Positions 17,101-25,292 of a stretch of 33,685 nucleotides of DNA are shown here, one piece after another. The position numbers and the translations under genes were made by a program. Position 1 is the first letter of the stretch; each line of letters opens with the position of its first letter. Source of the DNA: Streptomyces roseus (GTDB taxonomy: Bacteria > Actinomycetota > Actinomycetes > Streptomycetales > Streptomycetaceae); contig NZ_LFML01000126.1 in assembly GCF_001044425.1 (NCBI RefSeq), positions 186,178 through 219,862 on the forward strand, written 5' to 3'. The notes under the pieces are model-generated. The model saw only the letters and a program-made list of their open reading frames with translations. It ran no database searches and was not told where the DNA came from.

Positions 17101-19599
17101 CCACCTGGTAGCCCTTGATCGGCGAGGCCGGGCTGCCGGTGCCCTCGGAGGTCCAGTGGCCCAGCAGGCCGGGCTCCCGTCCGGACAGCCGCTGGTGGCG
17201 CTCGGCGGATATCTCCTGGTGGGTGCGTGCCCGGCCGAAGACCCGGACCTCGTCAATCTGGCCGTCGAGGTGGTCTCCGGTGAACGGGTGGTGGCCCAGC
17301 ACCAGGGGGCCGATGCCGGCGTACGCGCCGGTGGCGGTGCGGCGGCCTACCTCGGTGCCGTCCCGGTAGAGGATCTGCTCGCGGGTGGCGTGCTTGTAGA
17401 CCGCGGCCCAGTGGTGCCACTCCAGGTCAGGGTAGGACTGCGCGGTGGTCAGGTCGTCCGCGAACAGCGCGAAGACGAACTTCTCGTCGGGCGTGAAGTG
17501 CAGGTGGAGCGTCTGGTCGAGCCGGCCGTCCAGGGCGCCGTGCACGAGCAGCGGTTCCCGGCGGGCGCGGGACTGGTTGCGCTTGGCCCACAGCTCGATG
17601 GTGAAGTCGCGGTGGGACAGGTCGAGCGCGCCGGTCAGCTCGGCCTTGGCGGTGCCGACGAACTGCCGCACCGGCAGTCCTGCGGCGGCGAGCCCGAGGG
17701 AGTAGGCGGACTCGTCCGTCCTGGCGTGGATGATGCGGCCCTGGCCGGCCTCGGGGTTGACCCAGGCCTCCAGGCTCAGGTCCCCGACCGGGGCGACCGC
17801 CTGGTGGCGGCCGGCGGGCAGGGACAGGTACTGGTCCTTGCCGTCGAACCGGAAGGCACGGCCGGGCATCTCGGCCCGCCAGCGGCAGCCGCGTCCGCCG
17901 ACGCCTTGGCGGGCCGTCCCGTTGGGCACCGATTCGACGCCGCCGGCGGTCAGCCCGACCAGTCGGGAACCGGCGGACAGCAGGACTCCGGGCCGGCTGG
18001 ACTCGGCCCGGGCCCAGTCGTAGCAGACCAGGCTGACCTTGTCACCGGGCTTGGCCGCGGGGGCCGCCGCGGTGAGCGTGAGCGTCTTGGAGCCGACGGG
18101 GGCGTCCGCGTCCACGGCGCAGCCGGTGGCGCCGATCAGGAGGTGGGCCTTGGCCGGCACCGCGACGGTGGTGGCCCCGGTGAGTTCCACCGTCGTGCCG
18201 GTCACCCGTGCGACAGCGCCCACGGTCACCCGCCGGCCGGGGTTCCCGGCGAGCGCGGCCGTCATCAGGTCGGCCTTGCGCGGCAGCGACCGCCACGTCT
18301 CGGTGTCGGTCCCGACGGTGATCGTCAGGTCGCAGCGGCCGGGCGCGTCGCCGTCGCTCACCTCGATGGTGGCGGCGTCCAGGGAGATGCCCGGGTCCCG
18401 GGCGACGAAGCCGAGCGTGCCGCCGTCGCCGGCCAGCGTCCGGGTGCCGCGGACGACGGCGGTGTCGTAGTACACCGCGTGGAACTGCTCGTTGGCCCCA
18501 CGGAAGTACAGCACGACGTTGCCCGTGCCGCTGTCCAGCAGGGCGGGCCGGTCGCTGCCCCGGGCGAATTCGAGCAGGGCCGCCGGAGAGGCTCAGGCCG
18601 GTGGCGTCCACCGCGAGCAGCGGCATGGCCACCGTGAGGTCGTCGTCCCCCTGGAGGGCGTTCGACAGGCGGGCCAACGCGTCCTGGGCGTCCTTGAGTT
18701 CCACCTGTCGGGCGGCCAGCGTGAGCTGCAGCTCGTCGACGCGCTGCTTGACGGTACGGGCCTCCTGGAGGAGGGCGCGGACGGCGTCCATCTTCTCCTT
18801 GGCCGGGAAGTACGCCTTGTCCACCCCCGACCGCATGCCGAGGCGCACCATCCGGAACAGGCCCGACTCGGCCTTGAGGCACTCGGCCGACTGGACCACG
18901 GGGGCGAACTGGTACCCGGAGGGGGATCCGAGGGCGAGCCGGCTCCCGCGGTTGACGATGCGGACGTACTCGCCGTCCGAGAGCAGCTGGAACTGCGCGC
19001 CCGGGTTGCGCGGTTCCCGGGCAATCGTGTTGAACTGGGCGTTCTCGGACATGGAGTTGCCCAGAACGTGCAAGTCCTGGTTGAACTCGTTGACGACCAG
19101 CCAGTAGCAGGGCCGACCGTCCTGGTTCTCGCCGACCGCCTCCACGCGCCACGTCACCGGCTGGTTGTCCTCCTCGATGAAGACCACCGAGAACGAGCTC
19201 GACCCGGGCTGGGGCCGCACGGCGTGGACCCACTGCCACTTGTAGGCGTTCACCACCCGCTGGTTCTTCAGCCCCAGCCGGTAGTTCCAGGCGGTCACCA
19301 GGTCCTTCTCGGCGAGGTACTGGCTCTCCAGGGCGTCGAAGCCCGGCTTGAGGCGGTCGTGTTCGGCCTGGTACTCGGCCAGCCGGCCGGCGGTGCCCGC
19401 CAGCCGGGCGATCTCGGCGGTCAGACTCGCGATCTCCGGTTCCAGTCGCTTGATCAGCTGCTGGAGGGTGCTGATCTGCTCCGAGTCCTGCCCCTTCGTC
19501 GGCCGTTTGAGGACCGCGGGGTCCAGCACGTCCGGTGCCTGGGCCAGCCGGCCGTCGCGGCCGACGGCGAAGTCCAGGGTGGCGACGGCCGGCTCCTGG
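14130..19599 (-). pseudogene. Giant LamG / ricin-lectin-like / coiled-coil protein, downstream part, three frameshifts
   Basis: Four frame segments join into about 1,820 codons. Segment 1 (19599 to about 18580): a lead-in ATLDFAVGRDGRLAQ, a coiled coil (QLIKRLEPEIASLTAEIARL), a ricin B-like beta-trefoil region (YWLVVNEFNQDLHVL, YVRIVNRGSRLALGSPSG), and a second coiled coil. Segment 2 (to about 16112): beta-rich linker then at least three LamG/concanavalin-like repeats, recognisable by RFDGKDQYLSLP, DLSLEAWVNPE, DFTIELWAKR, WHHWAAVYKHATREQILYRDG, GQIDEVRVFGRARTHQEI, and EEVRIWRTVRTREQI. Segment 3 (to about 14602): ends the last repeat (LLGYWPFDRD), then an unrecognised 500-residue region, Gly/Ser/Thr-rich near its end. 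Segment 4: FLTFYLGETSANFDDFYHK to LTRYLGLDN. Each junction needs one base removed or two added. No signal peptide, anchor or catalytic motif is visible. Function unknown; glycan binding is inferred. Confidence 0.75.
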
Positions 19600-19601
19600 C
19601 C

Positions 19602-21371
19602 TTACTTGGCGGCGAACGCCAGCATCACCCGGGCCTGTCGCTTGGCGGGCTTGGGGTCGGCACGGTATCCGGCGACCACGTTCTCCTGCTGGTGGTAGAG
19701 CACGGCCGACATGCCCGATACGACCGTGCGCCCCTTGAGGGTGAAGCTGTCGCGCCGCACGCCCGGATGGTCGCCGACCGGGGCGTCCGAGCCGGTCCAC
19801 CGGGCGCCGTCGCGCAGGGTGCCGTGCAGGGCCCGGTCCGCCTGGTCGTGCGCCGTGGTACCGGAGCCCTCGTCGAAGCGGTAGTAGGCCACCAGGCCCG
19901 GCTCGTTGCCGATCAGCCGGTGGTTCACGTCCTCTGCGAGCTCGCTCTCGGAGCGGACCCGGTTCCACACCCGGAGCTCGTCGATGTCGCCCTCGAAGTG
20001 CTCGCCCGCGCGCCCGGCGGGATCGCTGCCGACCCGGGTGGCGGCGCCGGTGGCCGGAGTGAAGGGCAGCGGACCGCTGCCGGCCGGCTTGCCGCCCAGG
20101 TACAGCTTCGCGGTGGTGCCGTCGAAGGTGGCGGCGACGTGGGTGTAGACGTCGGTGGGGACCGTCCCGGTGGAGAGCAGCGGCGCGGGCGCCCCGTCGT
20201 GCGTGAGGCTCAGCGCACCGGCCGCGTCCACCCCCAGGACGTACTCGCCGCTGCGGGCCAGGGCCGGGACGTCGTGGACGGTGGGCTTGATCCAGGCCTC
20301 GATGGAGTAGGGCTTGCCGCCGAAGCGCAGCGCCCCGGGATCGCCCAGGTCGACGTGGGCGCCGCCGCCGTCCAGGTGCAGCGCGGTCTCCGCGTGCCCC
20401 TCGCTTCCCGTCACCGGGACCAGTTCCCGGTTGGTGAAGGGGCAGTTGCCCGGGCTGCGCTCGAAGACCGCGTCCCGGTAGGCCGGGTCCGGACTGGTGT
20501 AGAAGCGCGTGCCCTGGGTGTTGAACAGCCCCTGGGCGCCCTGCTCGACGTTGAAGCAGTCGACCCGGCCGGTGGCGTCGTTGTGGGCGAACAGCTGCCA
20601 GCGCTGCACGCCGCTGATCGCGGTGGGCACGAGGACCGCGGCGAAGCGGCCCTGGGTCAGGTTACGTACGAAGGACAGCTCCTGCGTCGGCTCGAAGAAC
20701 GGCCGGCCCTCCATGTCCTCGGTGCCCAGGCTGTCCTTCGCCGACTCGGGCCGGGTGGCGTGCCGGCTGCGCTTGTAGCGCACCTCGAGGACCGGCTTGA
20801 GCTTGCCCTCCACCAGCAGGAACCGGTCGCAGAGCAGGGTGTCGCGGACCAGCGGCACCTTCTTCGTGCCGCTGAGCACGTAGTCCGTGCGGGAGGCGTC
20901 CGCCGAGCAGCCGCCGCTGGTGAGCTTGTAGACGGCGTCGGCGTGCGGGTCGCCGACCGACTGCCGCAGCACCACCACGTACGTGCCGTCGGATAAGACG
21001 TGGAACGGGGCGTCGGCGGTCAGCCGCGCGGTCGTGGACAGGTACGGGTCGATCTCGCCGGCGGTCGGCCGCTCGCCGGCGCCCGCTTCGGCACCGCCGC
21101 GCTTGACGGTCGGCATCGCCGTGGCCCCGACGACGGCGTACCCCACCTCGGCCAGCTCCCGGGGGAAGACCAGCTCGGCCGGGTTCTCGCTCCAGCGCGC
21201 GGCGTCGATGTCGCCCTTGGCCTGCTGGCCGGACAGGTCCAGCACGGAGTAGACGATCCGGCGGGACGCGTCCATCGCCAGCGCGATGGTGGTGCCCTGG
21301 TGCCGGACCATGGTCACGTGCCTGTACGACCGGTCTCCGTAGGTCTTGAGCAGGGATTCCTGAGGTGCCAC
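19602..21371 (-). CDS. LamG-domain protein, upstream part of the giant locus, ends at an in-frame TAA
   Basis: The start is GTG 21371-21369 (VAPQESLLKTYGDRSYRHV), with GAGAGGGGAA just upstream. The open frame has 589 codons. Residues 1-320 are beta-rich and unrecognised (YGDRSYRHVTMVRHQGTTIA, LRQSVGDPHADAVYKLTSG, RDTLLCDRFLLVEGKLKPVL). Residues about 325-505 form one LamG/concanavalin-like domain (ALHLDGGGAHVDLGD, PYSIEAWIKP, HVAATFDGTTAKLYLGG, GDIDELRVWNRVRSESELAE, GLVAYYRFDEGSG). The tail RQARVMLAFAAK stops at TAA 19604-19602. The same frame stays open past it into the coiled-coil segment of the downstream part, so this may be the N-terminal quarter of one protein of about 2,400 residues. 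A GGCCAGGAG sequence right after the TAA keeps a separate downstream start possible. No signal peptide is seen, so export by a classical route is not supported. Confidence 0.8.
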   Translation of the reverse strand: MAPQESLLKTYGDRSYRHVTMVRHQGTTIALAMDASRRIVYSVLDLSGQQAKGDIDAARWSENPAELVFPRELAEVGYAVVGATAMPTVKRGGAEAGAGERPTAGEIDPYLSTTARLTADAPFHVLSDGTYVVVLRQSVGDPHADAVYKLTSGGCSADASRTDYVLSGTKKVPLVRDTLLCDRFLLVEGKLKPVLEVRYKRSRHATRPESAKDSLGTEDMEGRPFFEPTQELSFVRNLTQGRFAAVLVPTAISGVQRWQLFAHNDATGRVDCFNVEQGAQGLFNTQGTRFYTSPDPAYRDAVFERSPGNCPFTNRELVPVTGSEGHAETALHLDGGGAHVDLGDPGALRFGGKPYSIEAWIKPTVHDVPALARSGEYVLGVDAAGALSLTHDGAPAPLLSTGTVPTDVYTHVAATFDGTTAKLYLGGKPAGSGPLPFTPATGAATRVGSDPAGRAGEHFEGDIDELRVWNRVRSESELAEDVNHRLIGNEPGLVAYYRFDEGSGTTAHDQADRALHGTLRDGARWTGSDAPVGDHPGVRRDSFTLKGRTVVSGMSAVLYHQQENVVAGYRADPKPAKRQARVMLAFAAK

Positions 21372-21618
21372 TGTTCCCCTCTCACGAGCATGGACGCCAG
21401 CACCCGGTACTCCCCGCCCCCGGACCGGCGCTGGTCTGGGCGCCCCGCACGGGGCGGCGGTCAGTCTGGCACGTGGCCTGCGGCGGGGCGGCCGTTGTGC
21501 ACTTACTCGTGTGATGCGCGGCCTGATCGCTCCCACGCGTGGCCGGACTTCGCCGTCGGGCGGCTCGGCCATCCATGGGGTACCGGGGGCGCTGACCGGT
21601 TCTCGCTGACGGGGGAAC

Positions 21619-21654
21619 GGTGCGGCCCGTTGGTGTTCCGGCGGGCCGCACCGG
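21619..21654 (-). terminator. Terminator hairpin after the S15-type hydrolase gene, in the 297-bp gap
   Basis: A perfect 12-bp stem (21619-21630 with 21643-21654) with a 12-base loop, 14 bases past the stop at 21669. The rest of the gap 21372-21668 shows no coding signal. It should contain the promoter for the giant gene, but no confident -35/-10 was found. Confidence 0.7.
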
Positions 21655-21668
21655 TGTGCGGGGGCGGG

Positions 21669-23356
21669 TCAGTCGATGGGGTGGAGGGGAACGTCGATGT
21701 AGGACTCGGTGCCGGCCGGGGAGGTGATGTCGAGGGTGAACACCGGGGTGGTGGTGTTGTCGTAGGAGAAGAAGGGGTCGTGGGTGTCGATGACCAGCTG
21801 GAGCTGGTGGCCCTTGGCGACGACGTAGTCGGCGGGCTGGAGGGCGAAGGTGACGGTGGTGGCCTTGGCCGCTTCTTCGGCGGTGAAGGTGTACGGGGCG
21901 TGGGTGATGATCTGGGCCGTTCCCGTGCCCGGGTCGGTGTCCAGGAGGTAGGCGACGATCGCGGTGTCCGCCTGCTGGGGCTTGACCGTGACCCGCAGTT
22001 CCAGCTCGCCGCGGACGCGCGAGGCGTTCTCCAGCGGGGTGGTTGCGAAGAAGGCGGCCAGGCCCCGGTCGACGCCGGTGGGCGTGTAGGTGTGGGGGCG
22101 GCCGAGGCGCTCGGCCAGGCCGGTCTGGATCAGCTGCGGGGCGACGACGATGTCGGTGCCCTTGCCGGTGGCCTTCACCTGGCGGGTCCAGCCCGCCTGC
22201 GGCTTGTCCGGGACGAGCTGTCCGTCGCCCTCTCCGGCGGGGGCGTCGGCGAGGTGGAACCGCAGCCGCGGCAGGGCGTACTCGTCCCAGGAGGCGTGGC
22301 GCAGGTCGGAGAGGGGGTTGAACATCTGCTCCGAACGGACGTCGAACTTCGGCGGCTCGCCGTCGCCGGCGCTGCCGCCGAGGTGGTGGTCCATCCAGCG
22401 GTAGGCCATCTCGGTGGGCTTGGCCGGGAGGCCGAGAAGGCCCGGGAGCTCGGCGTTGCCGTGGTCGCCGACCTGGACGAGCAGGCCCTTGGGCCCGGTC
22501 AGGCGCTGGTGGAAGTCGATGACGGCGGGCACCGAGAAGAGGGTCTCGTGCCAGGTCGTGGTCAGCAGGACGGGCGTACCGGACTCGTTGTACTTGTCCA
22601 GGTAGGCCCTGGGCGAGCGGACCCGGGCGAACTCCCGGACCTCGTCGTCGATGGTGTTGGCGCGGATCTTCTGGATGATCCCGCGGAACTCCTCCGAGCA
22701 GCGGTCTTCGCCGAACAGCTTGACCAGGGCCTCGAACGCCTTGAGGTGGCGGGTGCCGTTCTCGTACAGGGAGGCGAAGAGGTCGCCCCAGGCACTGGTG
22801 CCCGCGACCGCCTTGATCCGCTGGTCGTGCGCGGCCGCCAGCAGGCTGGTGCCGGCGCCGTAGGAGGCGCCGAAGAAACCGATCCGGTCCGGGTCGATCC
22901 CGTCCTTCTCCAGGAGCCAGTCGATCACCTCGGTGGCGTCGGCGACGTCCTGCGGTCCGGCGCAGTGGATCTCACCGGTGGACTTCGCGAGACCGCGCTG
23001 GCTGTAGGCGAGGACGGCGTAGCCGCCCCGCACCCAGCGGGACAGCATGCCGAGGTAGGACCAGCGTCCCAGGGGGGACAGCGGGGCGGGCATGACGATG
23101 GCGGGGCAGGTCTGCCCGGGGGCGAGGTTCTTGGGGATGCTCAGCGACGCGTCGAGCTGCGTCCCGTCCCTCAAGGTGATCAGGGGTTCCGAGTACGTGC
23201 CGATCTCCGCGTTGATCTCGTACTCGTCGGCCAGGCCCCACTGGTCCAGACGGCCGATCCGGCGCGGCGACGGGTCGACCAGCGCCTCGCGTCCAGCTTC
23301 GCGAGGTCGTCGGAGTTGAACGGGATGAAGGAGTCCGTGGTGCCGTCGACAGACAT
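21669..23356 (-). pseudogene. S15 / CocE-NonD family alpha/beta hydrolase (X-Pro dipeptidyl-peptidase type), frameshift near 23289
   Basis: A hydrolase or acyl-peptidase of the S15/CocE group; substrate unknown. The ATG 23356 start gives MSVDGTTDSFIPFNSDDLAK and LDA. A single base is missing near 23289, and the next frame continues EALVDPSPRRIGRLDQWGLA to the end YIDVPLHPID. Repaired length is about 562 residues. Seen: the core APLSPLGRWSYLGMLSRW, YSQRGLAKSTGEI, the nucleophile elbow GFFGASYGAG (Ser), WHETLFSVPAVIDFHQRL where the family acid is expected (Glu rather than Asp, if aligned correctly), and VGDHGN as candidate His. A C-terminal jelly-roll has ADYVVAKGHQLQLVID. The translated frame also opens upstream of 23356 in the second frame, but without homology. 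It is co-directional with the giant LamG gene and separated from it by a terminator. No signal peptide is seen. Confidence 0.8.
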
Positions 23357-23685
23357 GGCTGTACCCGTCTTCTGTGAAAGGGATGGTGACGATGTGCGGG
23401 ACACATGCTGACCTCGCCCGAATCACCCCAGAGAGCAGCTTCCCGCCCGATCACTCGAACGAATGAACACCGTCACTCAAACCCTCCCCGTGACAACCGG
23501 CCACAAGTCGACCGCTTCCCGAGCCACCTCCCTCTGATGTACCGGTGCTGTGCCGCGGCCCCGGAGCTGTTCAAGAAGCTCACCGCACTGGGCGGACCGG
23601 CCCGCAGTGACTTCTCGACCGGCCAGGACCCGAGCCCCACCCGCCCCGCGGGCGCCATGCCCGCCAACCGGTCAGGAGATCCGCG
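23357..23685. other. Divergent gap between the S15-type gene and the P450 remnant
   Basis: A 329-bp stretch holding the promoter region of the S15-type gene. On the plus strand an open frame ends RPAGAMPANRSGDPR at TGA 23687-23689, overlapping the P450 GTG as GTGA. Its last 40-50 codons (from MYRCCAAAPELFKKLTALGG) have plausible composition and could be the tail of a lost upstream gene. I recognise no family. Nothing else was seen. Confidence 0.4.
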
Positions 23686-24279
23686 GTGACCGAAGCACCT
23701 CCGCTCTTCCCCTTCCCCGCCGGCCCCGCCGGCGAGCCCTCACCCACGAGTACCGCATCGTCCGTTCCGTCCGCGGCCTGATCTTCGCCGCCTACGAGAC
23801 CACCTCCAGCGCCATCGCCCACGGCGCCGCCCTGCTCCTGACCCACCTGGAACAGCGTGAGGCACTGCGCGCCCACCCGGAGCTGATCCGCCCCGCCGTC
23901 GAGGAGATCCTCCGCTGCTGGCCGCCCTTCGCGCACGGAGTGCCCCGCCGGGCAACCGAGGACATCCAGCTGTCGACCGGCCGTGTGCGGGCAGGCCAGG
24001 CGGTCATCGGCCCGGTCGCCGCCGCCAACCGCGACGCACGGGCCTTCCCCGACCCGGACACGTTCGACATCGGGCGCCACCCCAACGGCACACCTGAGCT
24101 TCGGCCAAGGAGCCCACTACTGCGTCGGCGCGGCACTGGCCCGCAGCGAACTGGAAGCCGCCCTCAGCTCCCTGCTGACCCGCTTCCCGGGCCTGACCCT
24201 GCACGGCACACTGGAGGACCTGTGCTGGTACGAGGGCTTCATGGTCCGCCGCCTCGAAAGCCTTCCCGTCACCTGGTGA
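23686..24279 (+). pseudogene. Cytochrome P450 remnant, large internal deletion and frameshift near 24090
   Basis: The GTG start 23686 follows AGGAG (23674-23678) and gives VTEAPPLFPFPAGPAGEPSP, a typical actinobacterial P450 N-terminus. The next recognisable segment is already the I-helix, GLIFAAYETTSSAIAHGA, in another frame. Then come the ExxR motif AVEEILR (in VEEILRCWPPFAHGVPRR), DIQLSTGRVRAGQAVIGPV, and NRDARAFPDPDTFDI. The frame breaks at about 24087-24092, and the heme loop LSFGQGAHYCVGAALARSEL follows in a third frame, ending LESLPVTW at 24279. About 190-200 residues (helices A-H) are missing against a normal length near 400. This cannot be repaired by correcting indels, so it is a true pseudogene even though the heme Cys and ExxR are preserved. 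Confidence 0.85.
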
Positions 24280-24352
24280 GCGAGCGGCTGGCAGGCGTCG
24301 GAGGCGCACGGCGGGCGGACCGGGCGGTGATTCGGACCGTAGGGGTGGGGGG

Positions 24353-24589
24353 CTACTTCGAGTGGTCGATGACGTTGCCGTTGGAGCAGTTGTTGGCGTG
24401 GTCGCCCACCCAGTCGCCGAGGGCGGGTGCGACGGCGACTTCTTGCAGGCAGACGGCGGCAGCGGTGAAGTTCCAGTTGTTGGCGGCGTTCACGCCACCG
24501 CCGAAGTTCGAGTCGTTGTCGGCGTGCGCGGGTGCGGCCAGGGCGACGGTGGCGAGGGCCAGTGCGGTGGTGGTGATGATCTTCTTCAT
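24353..24589 (-). CDS. Small secreted protein of unknown function
   Basis: 78 residues from ATG 24589-24587. The first 23 residues form a Sec signal peptide: MKKIITTTALALATVALA followed by APAHA with an AxA cleavage site. The mature part is about 55 residues, rich in Asn/Ala/Gly (NDSNFGGGVNAANNWNFTAA). It has two cysteines (AVCLQE and NNCSNG) that could form one disulfide, and it ends NVIDHSK. Only a weak CCAGGAC precedes the start. It is not a chaplin or rodlin by the sequence features I know (no chaplin GN-rich repeat with a Cys pair of that spacing). Similar short exported proteins occur in streptomycetes, but I cannot assign a function. It is monocistronic: convergent with the P450 remnant and followed upstream by non-coding DNA. 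Confidence 0.75.
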   Translation of the reverse strand: MKKIITTTALALATVALAAPAHADNDSNFGGGVNAANNWNFTAAAVCLQEVAVAPALGDWVGDHANNCSNGNVIDHSK

Positions 24590-25224
24590 GTCCTGGCAAC
24601 GATCGACCTGCCGGAGCGACACGGCCCGTCCCTCCGTCGCGCTGTCTGCGTGCCGTCCCCCGGATCATCGGCGCTGGGCCCGGCCGAGGCCGGAGTATGC
24701 GATCGGGACCGGACGGGACCGGGTGGGTGGCTGACCGACTGACCACGGGATCGACGTGGGGTTGCGGTTCTGGTCCGTGCCTGGTCCGGGAGAACCGTCT
24801 GATCGGTACCTTTCACTCCGAGAAGTAGCCGTTTGACAGCGATGAGTGTCTTTGGTGGGCAGGTGTCTGGACGGCAACGGCCCTCTCAAGTAGCCGGGTT
24901 GAGGCTCTAGAAGAACCCCAATTTCTTGGGGGAGTAACTTACTAAACAGTTCTTGGTCTGCTGGTCGTACAGCAGTTGTACCCTCACTGACCTGGAAGAC
25001 GGCGATGCGTAAGGCCCTTGGGTGGGGGCTGATCCGGAAATGGTCCGGATCTTGGTCCGACGCGTGCTCTGGGCCGGGCCCGGCCCGATCGCGATTCCGG
25101 CACGCAGCTCGAAGACCTGGCTCGTTCGGCAGGCGAACAGCTCCTGGCCCGGGCTGCCGCCCGGCTGGGACGCCCGTGAATCCGGCGGGAACGCGCAGGC
25201 CGCGTCGAACGCGAGGTCGTGGCC
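24590..25224. other. About 640 bp without a convincing gene; several palindromes
   Basis: Open frames here lack family resemblance. Visible structure: CCCCAA-TTTC-TTGGGG hairpin at 24916-24931 in an unusually AT-rich patch (about 24905-24960); a 21-bp palindrome GATCCGGA-AATGG-TCCGGATC at 25031-25051, with further TGGTCCG copies just after; and the self-complementary GGGCCGGGCCCGGCCC at 25071-25086. The AT-rich patch differs from its surroundings and may mark a promoter or an old insertion boundary. A plus-strand frame at 25022-25249 was considered and not called. Confidence 0.4.
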
Positions 25225-25279
25225 GTTGCCCTGCCGTCTCACCGGGTGAGGGTGAGGGTGGGTGAGACGGCAGAGCAAC
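25225..25279. terminator. 19-bp inverted repeat with a G-quadruplex-type loop, downstream of aspA
   Basis: The arms 25225-25243 and 25261-25279 match at 18 of 19 positions. The loop and arm edge hold four GGG runs on the plus strand (25244-46, 25250-52, 25256-58, 25260-62) with spacers of three, three and one bases. The element starts 14 bases past the aspA stop, so it is the natural aspA operon terminator. The G-rich strand is the template strand for aspA transcription. Confidence 0.65.
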
Positions 25280-25292
25280 GAGGCCCTCGGTG

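Noticed and set aside
16148..20996. Two very long plus-strand frames (16148-18637 and 18492-20996)
   Set aside because: Both are antisense to LamG-type segments with clear domain motifs; composition is shadow-like.
21000..23411. Plus-strand frame of about 803 codons
   Set aside because: Antisense to the S15-type hydrolase and the start of the giant gene; no recognisable motif.
23405..23689. Plus-strand frame of 94 codons before the P450 remnant as an independent gene
   Set aside because: The first half lies over the divergent promoter and lacks natural composition; only its tail may be a fragment of a lost gene, so it is described as part of the gap.
25022..25249. Plus-strand frame of about 75 codons, possible small gene
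   Set aside because: No ribosome-binding site, no family resemblance, and it runs into the aspA terminator repeat; the overlapping minus-strand frame is equally unsupported.
25225..25279. 19-bp inverted repeat as ends of an insertion sequence
   Set aside because: The arms are only 17 bp apart with no transposase between or near; a terminator after aspA explains it better.
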